From: Dioscorea cayenensis subsp. rotundata
Lineage: Eukaryota > Streptophyta > Magnoliopsida > Dioscoreales > Dioscoreaceae
DNA: 64,000 bases
Direction of reading: 5' to 3'
Assembly: GCF_009730915.1 (NCBI RefSeq)
Contig: NC_052474.1
Coordinates: 20,867,501-20,931,500, forward strand
Every line of letters begins with the position of its first letter. The stretch's first letter is position 1. The translations under genes were made by a program, and so were the position numbers. The notes beneath the pieces are model-generated. The model was given only the letters and a program-made list of their open reading frames with translations, did not search any database and was not told the DNA's origin. Shown here piece by piece: positions 25,324 through 34,957 of the stretch.

Positions 25324-28300
25324 ATGAGCTTCAGAAACGTCAAGGTTCCCAACGTTCCCGGTGGTGCCCGGGCGGCGGGGACGCTGGTGAAGTTGGCAGT
25401 CGTTGGCGGCGTTGCCGTCTATGGTGCCCTTAACAGCCTCTACAATGTCGAGGGTGGGCACCGTGCCATTGTTTTCAATCGACTCCAGGGCATCAAGGAT
25501 AAGGTCTTCTTTGAAATTCCATTCCATTTTTTCTTTTTTGGTTTGTTGATCTTATAGCTTTCTTAAAATGCTGTCGTTCCAGATTGTGTGTTCATTTGTG
25601 GATCTCGTTGTTGAACATTATTATTATTATTTTTTTTTAAATTTGGATCGTATGTCACAAGCTTAGGTTTTTGGTCCGATTTGGGTTTTGAAATATGGTA
25701 AGAGATGAACGGTTTGTCTTGATGTTGCGTTACAAGCTTAGGTTTTTGATCCTCATACTTATTGATTAGGGTTTTGAAATTTGGTAAGAGCTGTATACTT
25801 TGTTTTGATGCTAGGCTACTAGCTTATGGTTTTGCTCCTCATACTTATGGATTAGGGTTTTGAAAGTTGGTAAGAGTTGAACATTTTGTTTTGATCCTAG
25901 GGCACAAGCTTACGGTTTTGATCATCATACTTACCAATGAGGCTTTTGAAATTTATTAAGAGCTGAACGTTTTGTTTTTTATCTTAGGTCACATGATTAC
26001 AGTTTCGACCCTCATACTTCTCGATAAGGTTTTGAAATTTGGCAAGAGCTTAGTTAGGTTAATGGCTGGGTTAGACGGCGGATTATCTTCTTATGTTGGA
26101 ATATGTAGGTCTTCATCAACAAAGATAACTAATTAAATTAAAGCCGCTGATGACCCAAAATTGTTCATTTTGGCTCCTAAACTTTGATGAGAATGTTTTT
26201 TTTTTTTTGGATTTCAAATTAATGATAATGTTTGTTTTGACAACCAAATGAAAATGTCTGCCCCCCCAACACACAATGAAAAAAGAAACTTCTTCAATTT
26301 CACCCTACTGGCTTGGCCATTAGTTCTGTGCAGATTTGGCCGTCTGTGAAGCTGTGGCAATTGATGTGGACTGCCATGTGGCACATGTTTCCATGCCATC
26401 TTCCACATCTGTGTGTGTATAATTTTTTTTAAATGGCACTGAGGTAGCAAGTGTGCCACAATATTATTTTGAATTATTTAATATTTTATGAAAAATTAAA
26501 GCCACTGATCACTCTTTAAGTTTATTTTGTTTTATTTGTAAAAAAATTAATGAGTGGTACACTTACACAATTTTTTTTTTTAAATGGCGATGTGGAATAT
26601 GTGTGCCACATGGCTGCCCATGTTGGCTACCTCATCATCCTAAATGGCCACGCCAGCACCCAGCTGACCGCCAGTGGATATAATGATCAAAACTTAAGGG
26701 TCAAAACAAACTTTTCAAAGCTTAGGGGACAACATGAACAATGGCCTAAAGTTTAAGGGCTTTCATCCTAACTATTTTGAACTTTTATTTACACCTGTCA
26801 AATCTTCTTTAGGTAACTCTTTCTTGAGGGAACTAGGTTATGGAACAAGAAGATTGTATTTGTGCATTTGATGCATATATGATACCACTGACCTCCCTTT
26901 TTATGGTATACAATGAGTAAAATTAGAACTTGCTGTCGAGGTGAAGATTGCTTGTGATAGGAGTTGGATCTCGAATGGAACATGAGAATAATCCCCCTAC
27001 ATCTGAAAGACTCTTTGTGAGGCCATTACATAATGGCAAAGATACCCAGTTAACCAAAGAGTGATGGCCAGAAGGAGAACCACCTGTTTGTTGCAAATAC
27101 CTGTGTGACCAGGGCAATTATGTGTTGATAGCTGTTTTTTTCCCTTATTGTTATTTATCTTGTTGATTTTGTGAAAGTTTTGCTGGCAACAACAATATCA
27201 TCGTCAATTCCACTTTCAAACTGATGGGGTTTTGGACGTCTTTTTCAATAAGCTATCAATATCTGTAATAATTTTTTTCACAGTTCACCATGATAATTAT
27301 AAATAATTCTTATCCTATGATGCCTCATTATTTTACTTCCTAATAGTGTTTATTTGACTATATGCTAATATATATATAATTGACATGCAGGTATATCCTG
27401 AGGGAACACATTTGATAATTCCCTGGTTTGAAAGACCTATTATCTATGATGTTCGTGCTCGTCCCCATCTAGTAGAGAGCACATCTGGAAGCCGTGATCT
27501 TCAGATGGTAATTCTGTACTATTGATTTGTTTTCAAACAATATTTCTTCCTTATCTGAGCTGTTGATTGCCCTTGAATATAAACTGTGATATACTGTGGC
27601 CTCTTTCCATATTCCTCTTATTAATGCCATTATGTGGAATGGTATATAGCTCCTAAGATTTCTGATATATGTTAGTGCAAAGTGAACTGAACTTGTTGCT
27701 TAGTGCTCAAACTCCGTTTAAGTGTTTGGAGGAAGATGTGATAAATTTTCTATAACTGATTTATGCTAATCAAAAGTGAATTTTATTTGTTGGTATCGAA
27801 ATCAAGATCTCTTGCACATGCCAATGATTTCTTAATTATATCAATTTCTTATGTCTAGTTTTGCGATATGCCTAAACACCATACTTCGAATTTCCTTCAT
27901 CTAGATTCTATATTTATTTGTCCCAATTTTACCAACTGCCTGGAGAGAAACAAACACTTGTTTATCGGTGCAACATAATGTTGTGAAGGTTCTATCATAC
28001 AACACATTGTCTTTATTTTAAGAAAAATATGAAATTAAATTTCAACAATAATACAATAGCATGAAAACATATATGTTCTTTTTTCCATGGTTCTATGTTT
28101 CTGATACCATTTATAACCTCTTTAATGTATGCAGGTGAAAATTGGACTTAGGGTGCTTACACGACCTGTGGCAGATCAGTTGCCAACCATCTACCGAACT
28201 CTTGGGGAGAATTATAATGAGAGGGTGCTTCCTTCAATCATCCATGAAACTCTGAAGGCTGTTGTGGCTCAGTATAACGCTAGCCAGCTGATTACGCAGA

Positions 28301-29527
28301 GAGAGGTGTCGCATATAATTTACTTTTAATTTTTTATCGAGCTGATATGATAATTTAGTTTTGGATTTTAATCCATATATTGTAATGTTAGGAATGACAA
28401 ATATGTTGCCTGTGAATGAATGATGTATTTGGTTGTTGTCCGTAGACTGTGAGCAGGGAGATACGGAAGATACTGACAGATAGAGCAAGAAACTTCAATA
28501 TCGCTCTGGATGATGTGTCAATTACAACTCTGAGTTTTGGGAAGGAGTTTACTCATGCTATTGAAGCTAAGCAGGTGGCTGCACAAGAAGCTGAGAGAGC
28601 CAAATTTATTGTTGAAAAAGCGGAACAGGATAAGAAAAGTGCTATTATTAGAGCACAGGTGAGAAAAATTTCCGATTTCAGTTAAACCAGCCCCTTGCCC
28701 TTCCTGTCCTCTGCACTTTAGAAGCAAAGCATAGTCAAATGTTCTTCCAGGTTATAAGCTTAGTTGCTTAATAAAGAGCCTTGTAGTACTCTCTATAAGG
28801 TATATCCATGTTGCAAATGCTATAGTATCTCCTTAAGAGGAAGACCTAGAAATTACCTGCCTGCTGAGAACTCGTCTTGTCTCACTGATGAGGTTCTTTG
28901 TTCAGCAACAACCATAGTAAAGGTGCTTGATACTTGCCTTAGAGATCTCTTTAGCATGAATTGTTTTGATTGCTGCCAACATTCATGTGGTATTCTTTTG
29001 TTAGAAACGACCATGAACTGTGATTGAGGTATTACCTTGGTCAATTATTTCAATGAATGAAAAAGAGGGTTTACAAGTCTGCTTAGTGATTCTGAACTCA
29101 TTTGGCACTCAGGCCTAAATATGTTGAGGATTCATAGACTTGCCATCTGCATGAATATTGCGGAAAATGGGTAGTGTTGAATGCTTGTCCTGGAATTCAG
29201 GTTTGGTGAGGAAATTTAGTTCATGAAGGAAATACACAATTGTGGTATTTATTTTGTAGGCTTTGAATGGTGTAGCTATATTCTAAAAATTTTTCTTTGC
29301 CGAACTAATTTCTCTCCTTATATGACCAGGGTGAGGCGAAAAGTGCACAGCTCATTGGGCAAGCAATTGCGAACAATCCAGCCTTTCTCACTCTAAGGCA
29401 GATCGAAGCTGCGAGGGAAATAGCCCAAACAATTGCGAATTCATCCAATCGGGTGTACTTGAAGTCTGATGATCTGCTGCTAAACCTACAGCAGCTGGAT
29501 TTCGAAAACCAAACCAAGAAGAAATGA
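25324..29527 (+). CDS. Prohibitin, type II (PHB2-like)
   Basis: Exons 25324-25503, 27391-27507, 28135-28305, 28446-28658 and 29330-29527 give 292 residues; every exon boundary is phase 0. An N-terminal membrane anchor ([20 protein letters not shown], about residues 20-40) is followed by the SPFH/prohibitin domain: [43 protein letters not shown], then [10 protein letters not shown] and [18 protein letters not shown]-type signatures, and a long coiled coil with [20 protein letters not shown]. It closely resembles Arabidopsis PHB1/PHB2/PHB6 (type II). Type I and II prohibitins form ring complexes in the mitochondrial inner membrane that support cristae, respiratory-complex stability and m-AAA protease control. 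The ATG chosen is the one that gives the family N-terminus; an upstream in-frame extension is leader sequence. Confidence 0.96.
25657..26060. repeat. 86-bp minisatellite in prohibitin intron 1
   Basis: GTTTTGAAA or its variant occurs at 25685, 25771, 25857, 25943 and 26029, exactly 86 bp apart each time. Accompanying words recur in order: GGTAAGAGCTGAAC, TTTTGTTTTGAT, CACAAGCTTA and CCTCATACTTA. About 4.5 copies are present, moderately diverged. The first copy lacks about 11 bp between ACAAGCTTA and GTTTTGAAA. Confidence 0.9.
26140..26775. mobile_element. Long inverted-repeat element (MULE-like or foldback MITE) in prohibitin intron 1
   Basis: The left end (AAAGCC, ATTGTTCATTTTGGCTCCTAA, ACTTTGA) and the right end read on the other strand (AAAGCC, ATTGTTCATGTTGTCCCCTAA, GCTTTGA) align over about 50 bp. 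Both then continue with TTTGTTTTGAC. Further inside, CCATGTGGCACA and a TTCCACATC block again match in inverted orientation. The arms are about 70-75% identical by eye, so the element is old. Such ends are common in plant MULE-type non-autonomous elements. Exact limits and target duplication are not settled, and no transposase is encoded. Confidence 0.45.
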
Positions 29528-30001
29528 GTTTTATTTAGTTCCGTTCCTGCTGTGTATGGAAAAACCTTTTGAGATCGAATGATGCAACACGGAAGAGTTC
29601 GGTATTGTTCCCTGCTTTTATCAGAATCTGCCTTGTTAGAAAGATGATTCTATTTTTGATTTAATGTTACCAAACTTGCAATGACTTTCAGCCAGTAGTC
29701 TCTATCATCAGTTGTGTTTGACATTGCCCAAATGAAAGCTCTGGTCTTCCTTTTGATAGCAAATAAGTGTATTTTCAGAAAAAAAATTTTTTTATTTGAT
29801 CATCATCTGCCAAAAAATGCTCAACGTGAAACATTGCTTCATTTGTGAAGTTACAGGAACTTCAACGGATTGTGTTTTCGTCTTTATTTTTGCTTGCCCT
29901 AAATGTTATTCACTAGTTTTTCTTACCGTTTTCCGAGTTGCTTAATTTGTTTCTGCTTTTGCTTTGCAGGGCTGTTTATTTGTATCCCTAAGCCAGCATT
30001 C

Positions 30002-30047
<46 letters not shown>

Positions 30048-30410
30048 CATTTTAAGTTTTCTTAATTTGCAAATTCAAAAATAATTATTGTGTATTTTGA
30101 TTAGACTATTGTATTTGAATGGTTTAATTAAAAAAGAAAATCAATAATAAAAAAAAATCATTTGTTGTAATTTAATCTTATAGATAAATATTATATATTA
30201 TAGGTGGTTGATAATTTTTTGTTTTCAAATTTTTCCCCAATTTTAATTGGTTGTTTGTACCTTTACATTTATAATTATACAAGATAGAAAGAAAAAAACA
30301 TAGTAGCGATTGTAGTATTTAAAATATCACTATTTGAGCAGGGTGGTGGTAAAGATTTGTCCCGTTCCATCCCATTACCATCCTTATATATATATGAGGC
30401 TATGTATTTT

Positions 30411-30440
30411 GGGGCCGTTGGATATGGATCCAATGGCCCC
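30411..30440. repeat. 13-bp hairpin, GC-rich
   Basis: GGGGCCGTTGGAT and ATCCAATGGCCCC face each other across a 4-base ATGG loop. The 13-bp stem has a single G-T mismatch, which would be a G-U pair in RNA. It stands out in AT-rich surroundings. No function is assigned; it could be the core of a small decayed MITE. Confidence 0.7.
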
Positions 30441-31153
30441 TATGCCCTCTCCTCCGGCCCAATTCCCCCTCCACCTTTGTTAACTCTCTCTTTTATTTTA
30501 TTTTTGTCATCTACATATGTCCACAGATGATTTAATATATATATATATATATATATATCTATTATGATTGCCTCCAAATTTGTATGTATATATATATTAT
30601 CATATATTCTCTCTCTATATGTAAATACATATTTTTATCTTTGGGTCAAGTTCAAAGCCCAAGTTCATTCAAGGACCCAAAAATTTCCCTCTTTCTTAGA
30701 GCCCATTGTTTTGTGTTCTCTTGTTGCATCACCAATGCTTGTATTGGTTACAAATTAACATCAAGATTGAGTAGTACCTGATAACATTACTGTATATGTT
30801 ACGGAGAGACGCTGCAAAAACGGCCTATGCGGTCTCCATTTCCATCTTCCATTTCTTCTCAAAATAGTCCCTCATGCAAATATTGGCTCTATCTATTTCA
30901 AACTACACTATCATACAACCACACAATTAGCATGCATTCATTCATTCATTCATTCATTCCTATGTCCATGCTTGCTTCCCTCTATTGAATCCACCAGTGT
31001 GCAGTGGCTTGTGATAAATCCATTTCAACACCTTCTTATCACCACCTTACATCTCTTGCAGCTTAACTAGGTATAGACTTCAAAAGAACTTCATTAAACA
31101 CTCATAGTCCTTTTAAACATGTCTATTTTTCAACATTGGATATCTATTACCAA

Positions 31154-31391
31154 CGATTAAATGGTCTATTGGTATACGGGTCGCCGATAGAGCTTTTCAC
31201 CAAGTGGTGAGAGTTCGATTCTCGGCCGAGGGCACATTTCTGGGAGATGTGAGCGGTGATCATGTGCGGGTGGTCCCAGCGCTCATGTGTGTGCGGGCCC
31301 CGCTCTCACTTGCTCCACCGAGGCTTGTGCACGCCCCTGATGGTTTAGCAGAGCCTTTGGGCTGTCTGTTCCTCTTGTCAAAAACATCGGC
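31154..31391 (+). mobile_element. SINE with 13-bp target-site duplication
   Basis: A tRNA-like head has box A TGGTCTATTGGTATACGG (31162-31179) and box B GAGTTCGATTCTC (31211-31223). A GC-rich body of about 160 bp follows, ending near CTTGTCAAAAAC. The element is flanked by TATCTATTACCAA (31141-31153) and TATCTATTGCCAA (31392-31404), a 13-bp target duplication with one mismatch. The 75-codon frame inside is not a gene. Length (about 238 bp) and structure fit plant tRNA-derived SINEs mobilised by LINEs. Confidence 0.85.
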
Positions 31392-31445
31392 TATCTATTG
31401 CCAATGGTCTTCGAGCCAATTGGCGCTCTAATCCCTGATGAGATC

Positions 31446-32454
31446 GTTTTGCAATTGATTGAGAATGAATTCTGTAAGGTGAAGGTGCGTATTTAAGAGC
31501 TGTGAGTACAAATTGTGGGTGGTCTTTACATCCTCATATATGCGAGCCCCATGATGTAGAGATTTTAAAATTAAAGAGAAACATTAAAAGTGGAGTCACA
31601 TGTAAGGAAAGTAGATTTAAAATTAAAGAGAAACATTAATAGCAAAGTTACATATAAGGAAAGTTGATATCATATTAGAGGTTTGGAGATTTATTTTTGG
31701 AAAGAGTGTTAATATAATATAATATAATATAATATAATTATTTTAAAAATACCGTTAAAAATAATATTATTTTTCTAAATTTGTTTAAGGAATTTAAATT
31801 ATTTAAATAGTATTAGTTGTGTTGTTTTTAGATTTTATAATTTATTTTAAAATTGTAATCCGGGTTAAAATTTTTGGGCAATTATTCTTTTACTCTTACA
31901 ATGTTATTTTTATAATGTCTTTTTTTTAATAAAAAGGGATGATCAAAACCCTAACTATTCCTCTTTCTTTACCAATCGCTTTGCAACTGGTAAAGAATGG
32001 ATCTTGTGGGGTGAGGGTGCGCATTTGCGAGTTGTGAGTAAGCATTATGAGTGGTCTTTACATCCACATATGGGCAAGCCCCATGATGGAGAGTTTTTAA
32101 AATTAAAGAGAAACATTAACAGTGGAGTCAGGTATAAGGAAAGTTGATATCATAATGAAGAAATTTTAAATTAAAAGAGAAACATTTAATAGCGAAGTCA
32201 CATAAGGAAAGTTAATACCATATTAGAAGTTTGAACGTTTACTTTTGAAAAGCGTGTTAATAAAATAAAATAAAATTATATTATTTAAAAAATGTTAAAA
32301 ATAATATCAATTTTCTAATTTGTTTAAGGAATTTAAATTATTTAAAAAGTAATAGTTGTGCTGGTTTTTAGATTTTATAATTTATTTTAACATTGTAATT
32401 TGGGTTAACATTATTGAACAATTACTCTTATAATGTAATTTTTATATACGACAG
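31446..32454. repeat. Direct duplication of about 0.5 kb (two copies)
   Basis: Copy 1 (about 31446-31922) and copy 2 (about 31978-32454) are colinear at an offset of about 532-539 bp. They share GTGGTCTTTACATCC, CATATATG/CATATGGG-CAAGCCCCATGATG, TTAAAGAGAAACATTAA, GGAAAGTTGATATCAT and TTTAAGGAATTTAAATTATT in the same order. Within each copy the AAAGAGAAACATTAA segment is itself doubled. Divergence is perhaps 15%. It looks like a tandemly duplicated repeat; its first part resembles plant SINE bodies. Confidence 0.8.
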
Positions 32455-32638
32455 ATTTGTTATGTCAACACAAGTTCACCGCACCTTCTGCATATACGGA
32501 CATGCTTCATCATCAAAAAGAGCCATATCACTACTTTTATAAACCAATTCATCAAGTTGATGTGGCATATGACGTGTTAATAAAAGTGGCTATGTGCTTC
32601 TTTTTGATGATGTGTCATGCCTAAGTTGTAGTAGGTAA

Positions 32639-32937
32639 TAGGGGTGGACATGGGCCGGGCTGGGTCGGGTTTGGGCTGGGCTAGACTCAAATATACAACC
32701 AATATATTGGTGACTGGGGCCAGTGTTCGACCAAATTGTTTTGATCCAGACCCGACCCATTTGATTGTCATTAGGCCGTGCCCAGCTAACCCGACCCAAA
32801 AAAATAAATAATTTTTTTCCGAAAATAATTGAAATAACTAAATAAAACTACTACTACAACCCCTAAAATTTTTTCAAACATTTAAAAAAATACAACACAA
32901 GTATTATAAATGTTTACTCTTTTTCAAAGCCTATTAC

Positions 32938-33009
<72 letters not shown>

Positions 33010-33194
33010 TATTCGGGTCGGTAGGGTCGGGTCGGGTCAAAATTCATCTAATCCAAACCCACTTAAAAATTCAATCGAGTAAAAACATTTGAGCCCAACC
33101 CTGCGTTTTTAGACTAACTTTCTAAACCCAGTACTCAGTATTTTTTAGATGGGTTCGAGCCGACCATGGGTCGCCCGGCCCATGTCCACCCCTA
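32639..33194. mobile_element. hAT-type MITE, 556 bp, perfect TIRs and 8-bp TSD
   Basis: The left terminal inverted repeat begins TAGGGGTGGACATGGGCCGG (32639-32658) and continues two bases to 32660. The right end, 33173-33194, is its exact reverse complement, so the TIRs are perfect over 22 bp. GTAGGTAA flanks both sides (32631-32638 and 33195-33202), an 8-bp target duplication as expected for hAT elements, as is the YAGGG start. The interior is non-coding, with GGGTCGGG-type words near both ends and a long (TA)n run. Perfect ends indicate a fairly recent insertion. Confidence 0.92.
32939..33002. repeat. (TA)n microsatellite inside the hAT-type MITE
   Basis: About 32 uninterrupted TA units inside the MITE. 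It either arose after insertion or travelled with the element; other copies would tell. Confidence 0.95.
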
Positions 33195-34351
33195 GTAGGT
33201 AATGTGGTAAACTGGTGTTAATGTGGCAAATTGGGTATAAACGGCATCAAATTCTCTTGGAAATATCTTTTATACTATCCTTGTGAGCACAAATTAAAGT
33301 TGAATGATTAAAATAATACAAATTAAAATTTGATACTCAAAATAAAAAATGACCGTAATATGACACCCTACTCAAGATATTTACCCGATCATGGGGTTTT
33401 AAACATTATAGTGATTATATATATATTTTTAGGTTTAAAAGTATTTTAAAAATTTAGAAACTTTACCACATAATTAACGTGATCAAGCAAATTAAAAATA
33501 AAATATTATCATGAATATAAATACTCAATCAAACATGGCCATTTTAAATTTCTGCAACATTAATAGACATATAGGATATAATATTCCTATCTCATTACTA
33601 TAATAAAATATTAAACCCAAAAACTAAACACCCAAGCTTCACTTCAACTTAGAAATGAATTCTACATATCTTCCATATATATATATATATATTTATTTTA
33701 AAAAAATAGATAAATTATATGCATTAAAAAAATACATATATATATATATATATATATGTCAACTGTGAAGGAGAAAGGGTGTTGAAAGTTTCCTTTTTAG
33801 TTAGATAATTATTTAGATAAAACAGAGCAAGTACAGAATCAGAAATGTCCTTGCACTTCTTTTGGTGGCCTTAAATTTATTAATAAAGATATGATTTTTA
33901 TTTTATTTTATTCCTATGTTTCTGACACATCAATCAATACATCACCCAAATCTGATGACAAGATCTAAAACATATTTAAATGTTGTCTGAAGTTCTTGTG
34001 GACCCATTTTGATTAATAAATCATTAAATCAGTAAAGCAAAACATTGAACTTTTTAATGGAATGTTCTATTCCTGTCAGTTGGTTCTTTGAAAAACATAT
34101 TGTGGTATTTTTTAATGACATGTGATTGAAATAAATATATTTATAAAATTCCAATAAATAAGGAAAATTATTTATGAAGGTTCTAATAATTTTTTTAAAT
34201 ATAATTAATATAAGTTAAAATCATGTCATTAATGAAAAACAAAGTATGAGGTTAATATATAATTCAATTGAACAATATATGATTATATATAATTACATAT
34301 GTTAGCAAGTGAATTGATTAAAGTTGAATATGTTATGGTTATTAATTAGTG

Positions 34352-34434
34352 TTTTTTTGAATAATAGGCATGACAGTCGTCTTTTTATATGAATATAAAG
34401 CGATGACGTTTGTCGTCTATTATTCAATAAAAAA
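34352..34434. repeat. Short inverted repeat (foldback)
   Basis: TTTTTTTGAATAATAG (34352-34367) faces CTATTATTCAATAAAAAA (34417-34434), and GACAGTCGTC/GACGTTTGTC words lie inside, giving an imperfect hairpin of about 83 nt. Further on, CAGACAACGACAAA is repeated at about 34536 and 34573. Most likely a decayed MITE. Confidence 0.5.
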
Positions 34435-34957
34435 TTTGTTTACAATGAACTTTATTATTAAAAAAAATACATTATTTTATTTTACAACCGACAAAAAAAT
34501 GTATCTAAATAGCAAGATCGATGTGATTAAATTCAGACAACGACAAATATCCGCATGGTATATGATCAAATGCAGACAACGACAAAAATTCAATAACTAT
34601 ACGTCAACAATTCTATACTTCAAAATATTATATATATATATATACATTTTGCAACTACTTTTTTTTTTATTAGTAAAAATAATTTCCTATTATTAAATCC
34701 TTAGTCTCTAGGAGTGTATATATATATACATATATATTAGTTATTACATTTTAATATTGAAATTAAAAAAAAAATATTACATTTTCCTGTCTTAAATAAT
34801 ATTTTTTTAAAATTAATTTTAATATATATATATAATTTTAAATTTAAATAATAAAACTTAAAAAAAAAAAATTATGAATAAATAATACAAACCCAAGTGT
34901 CTGTGTTCACAGTCTCCAACACTCTCCGACACTTTCCATCCTCGTTCACTCCGATCG

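Larger units (their letters stand above)
29528..34957. other. Repeat-rich intergenic region
   Basis: After the prohibitin 3' UTR (to about 29700) no gene could be supported for about 5 kb. The region holds a (CT)n-(TA)n tract at 30003-30047, a hairpin at 30411-30440, a (CATT)n run near 30940, a SINE at 31154, a 0.5-kb direct duplication (31446-32454), a hAT-type MITE (32639-33194) and a small inverted repeat near 34350. A frame of 108 codons at 34370-34696 is Tyr/Ile/Lys-rich AT noise. Confidence 0.6.

Noticed and set aside
31162-31223. Possible tRNA gene from A and B boxes
   Set aside because: No acceptor-stem pairing or credible anticodon arm could be formed by eye; the TSD and long body show it is a SINE.
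31204-31431. 75-codon frame that looks GC-rich and gene-like
   Set aside because: Lies inside the SINE and crosses its target duplication.
34370-34696. 108-codon plus-strand frame
   Set aside because: Low-complexity, includes a translated (TA)n run and a foldback repeat.
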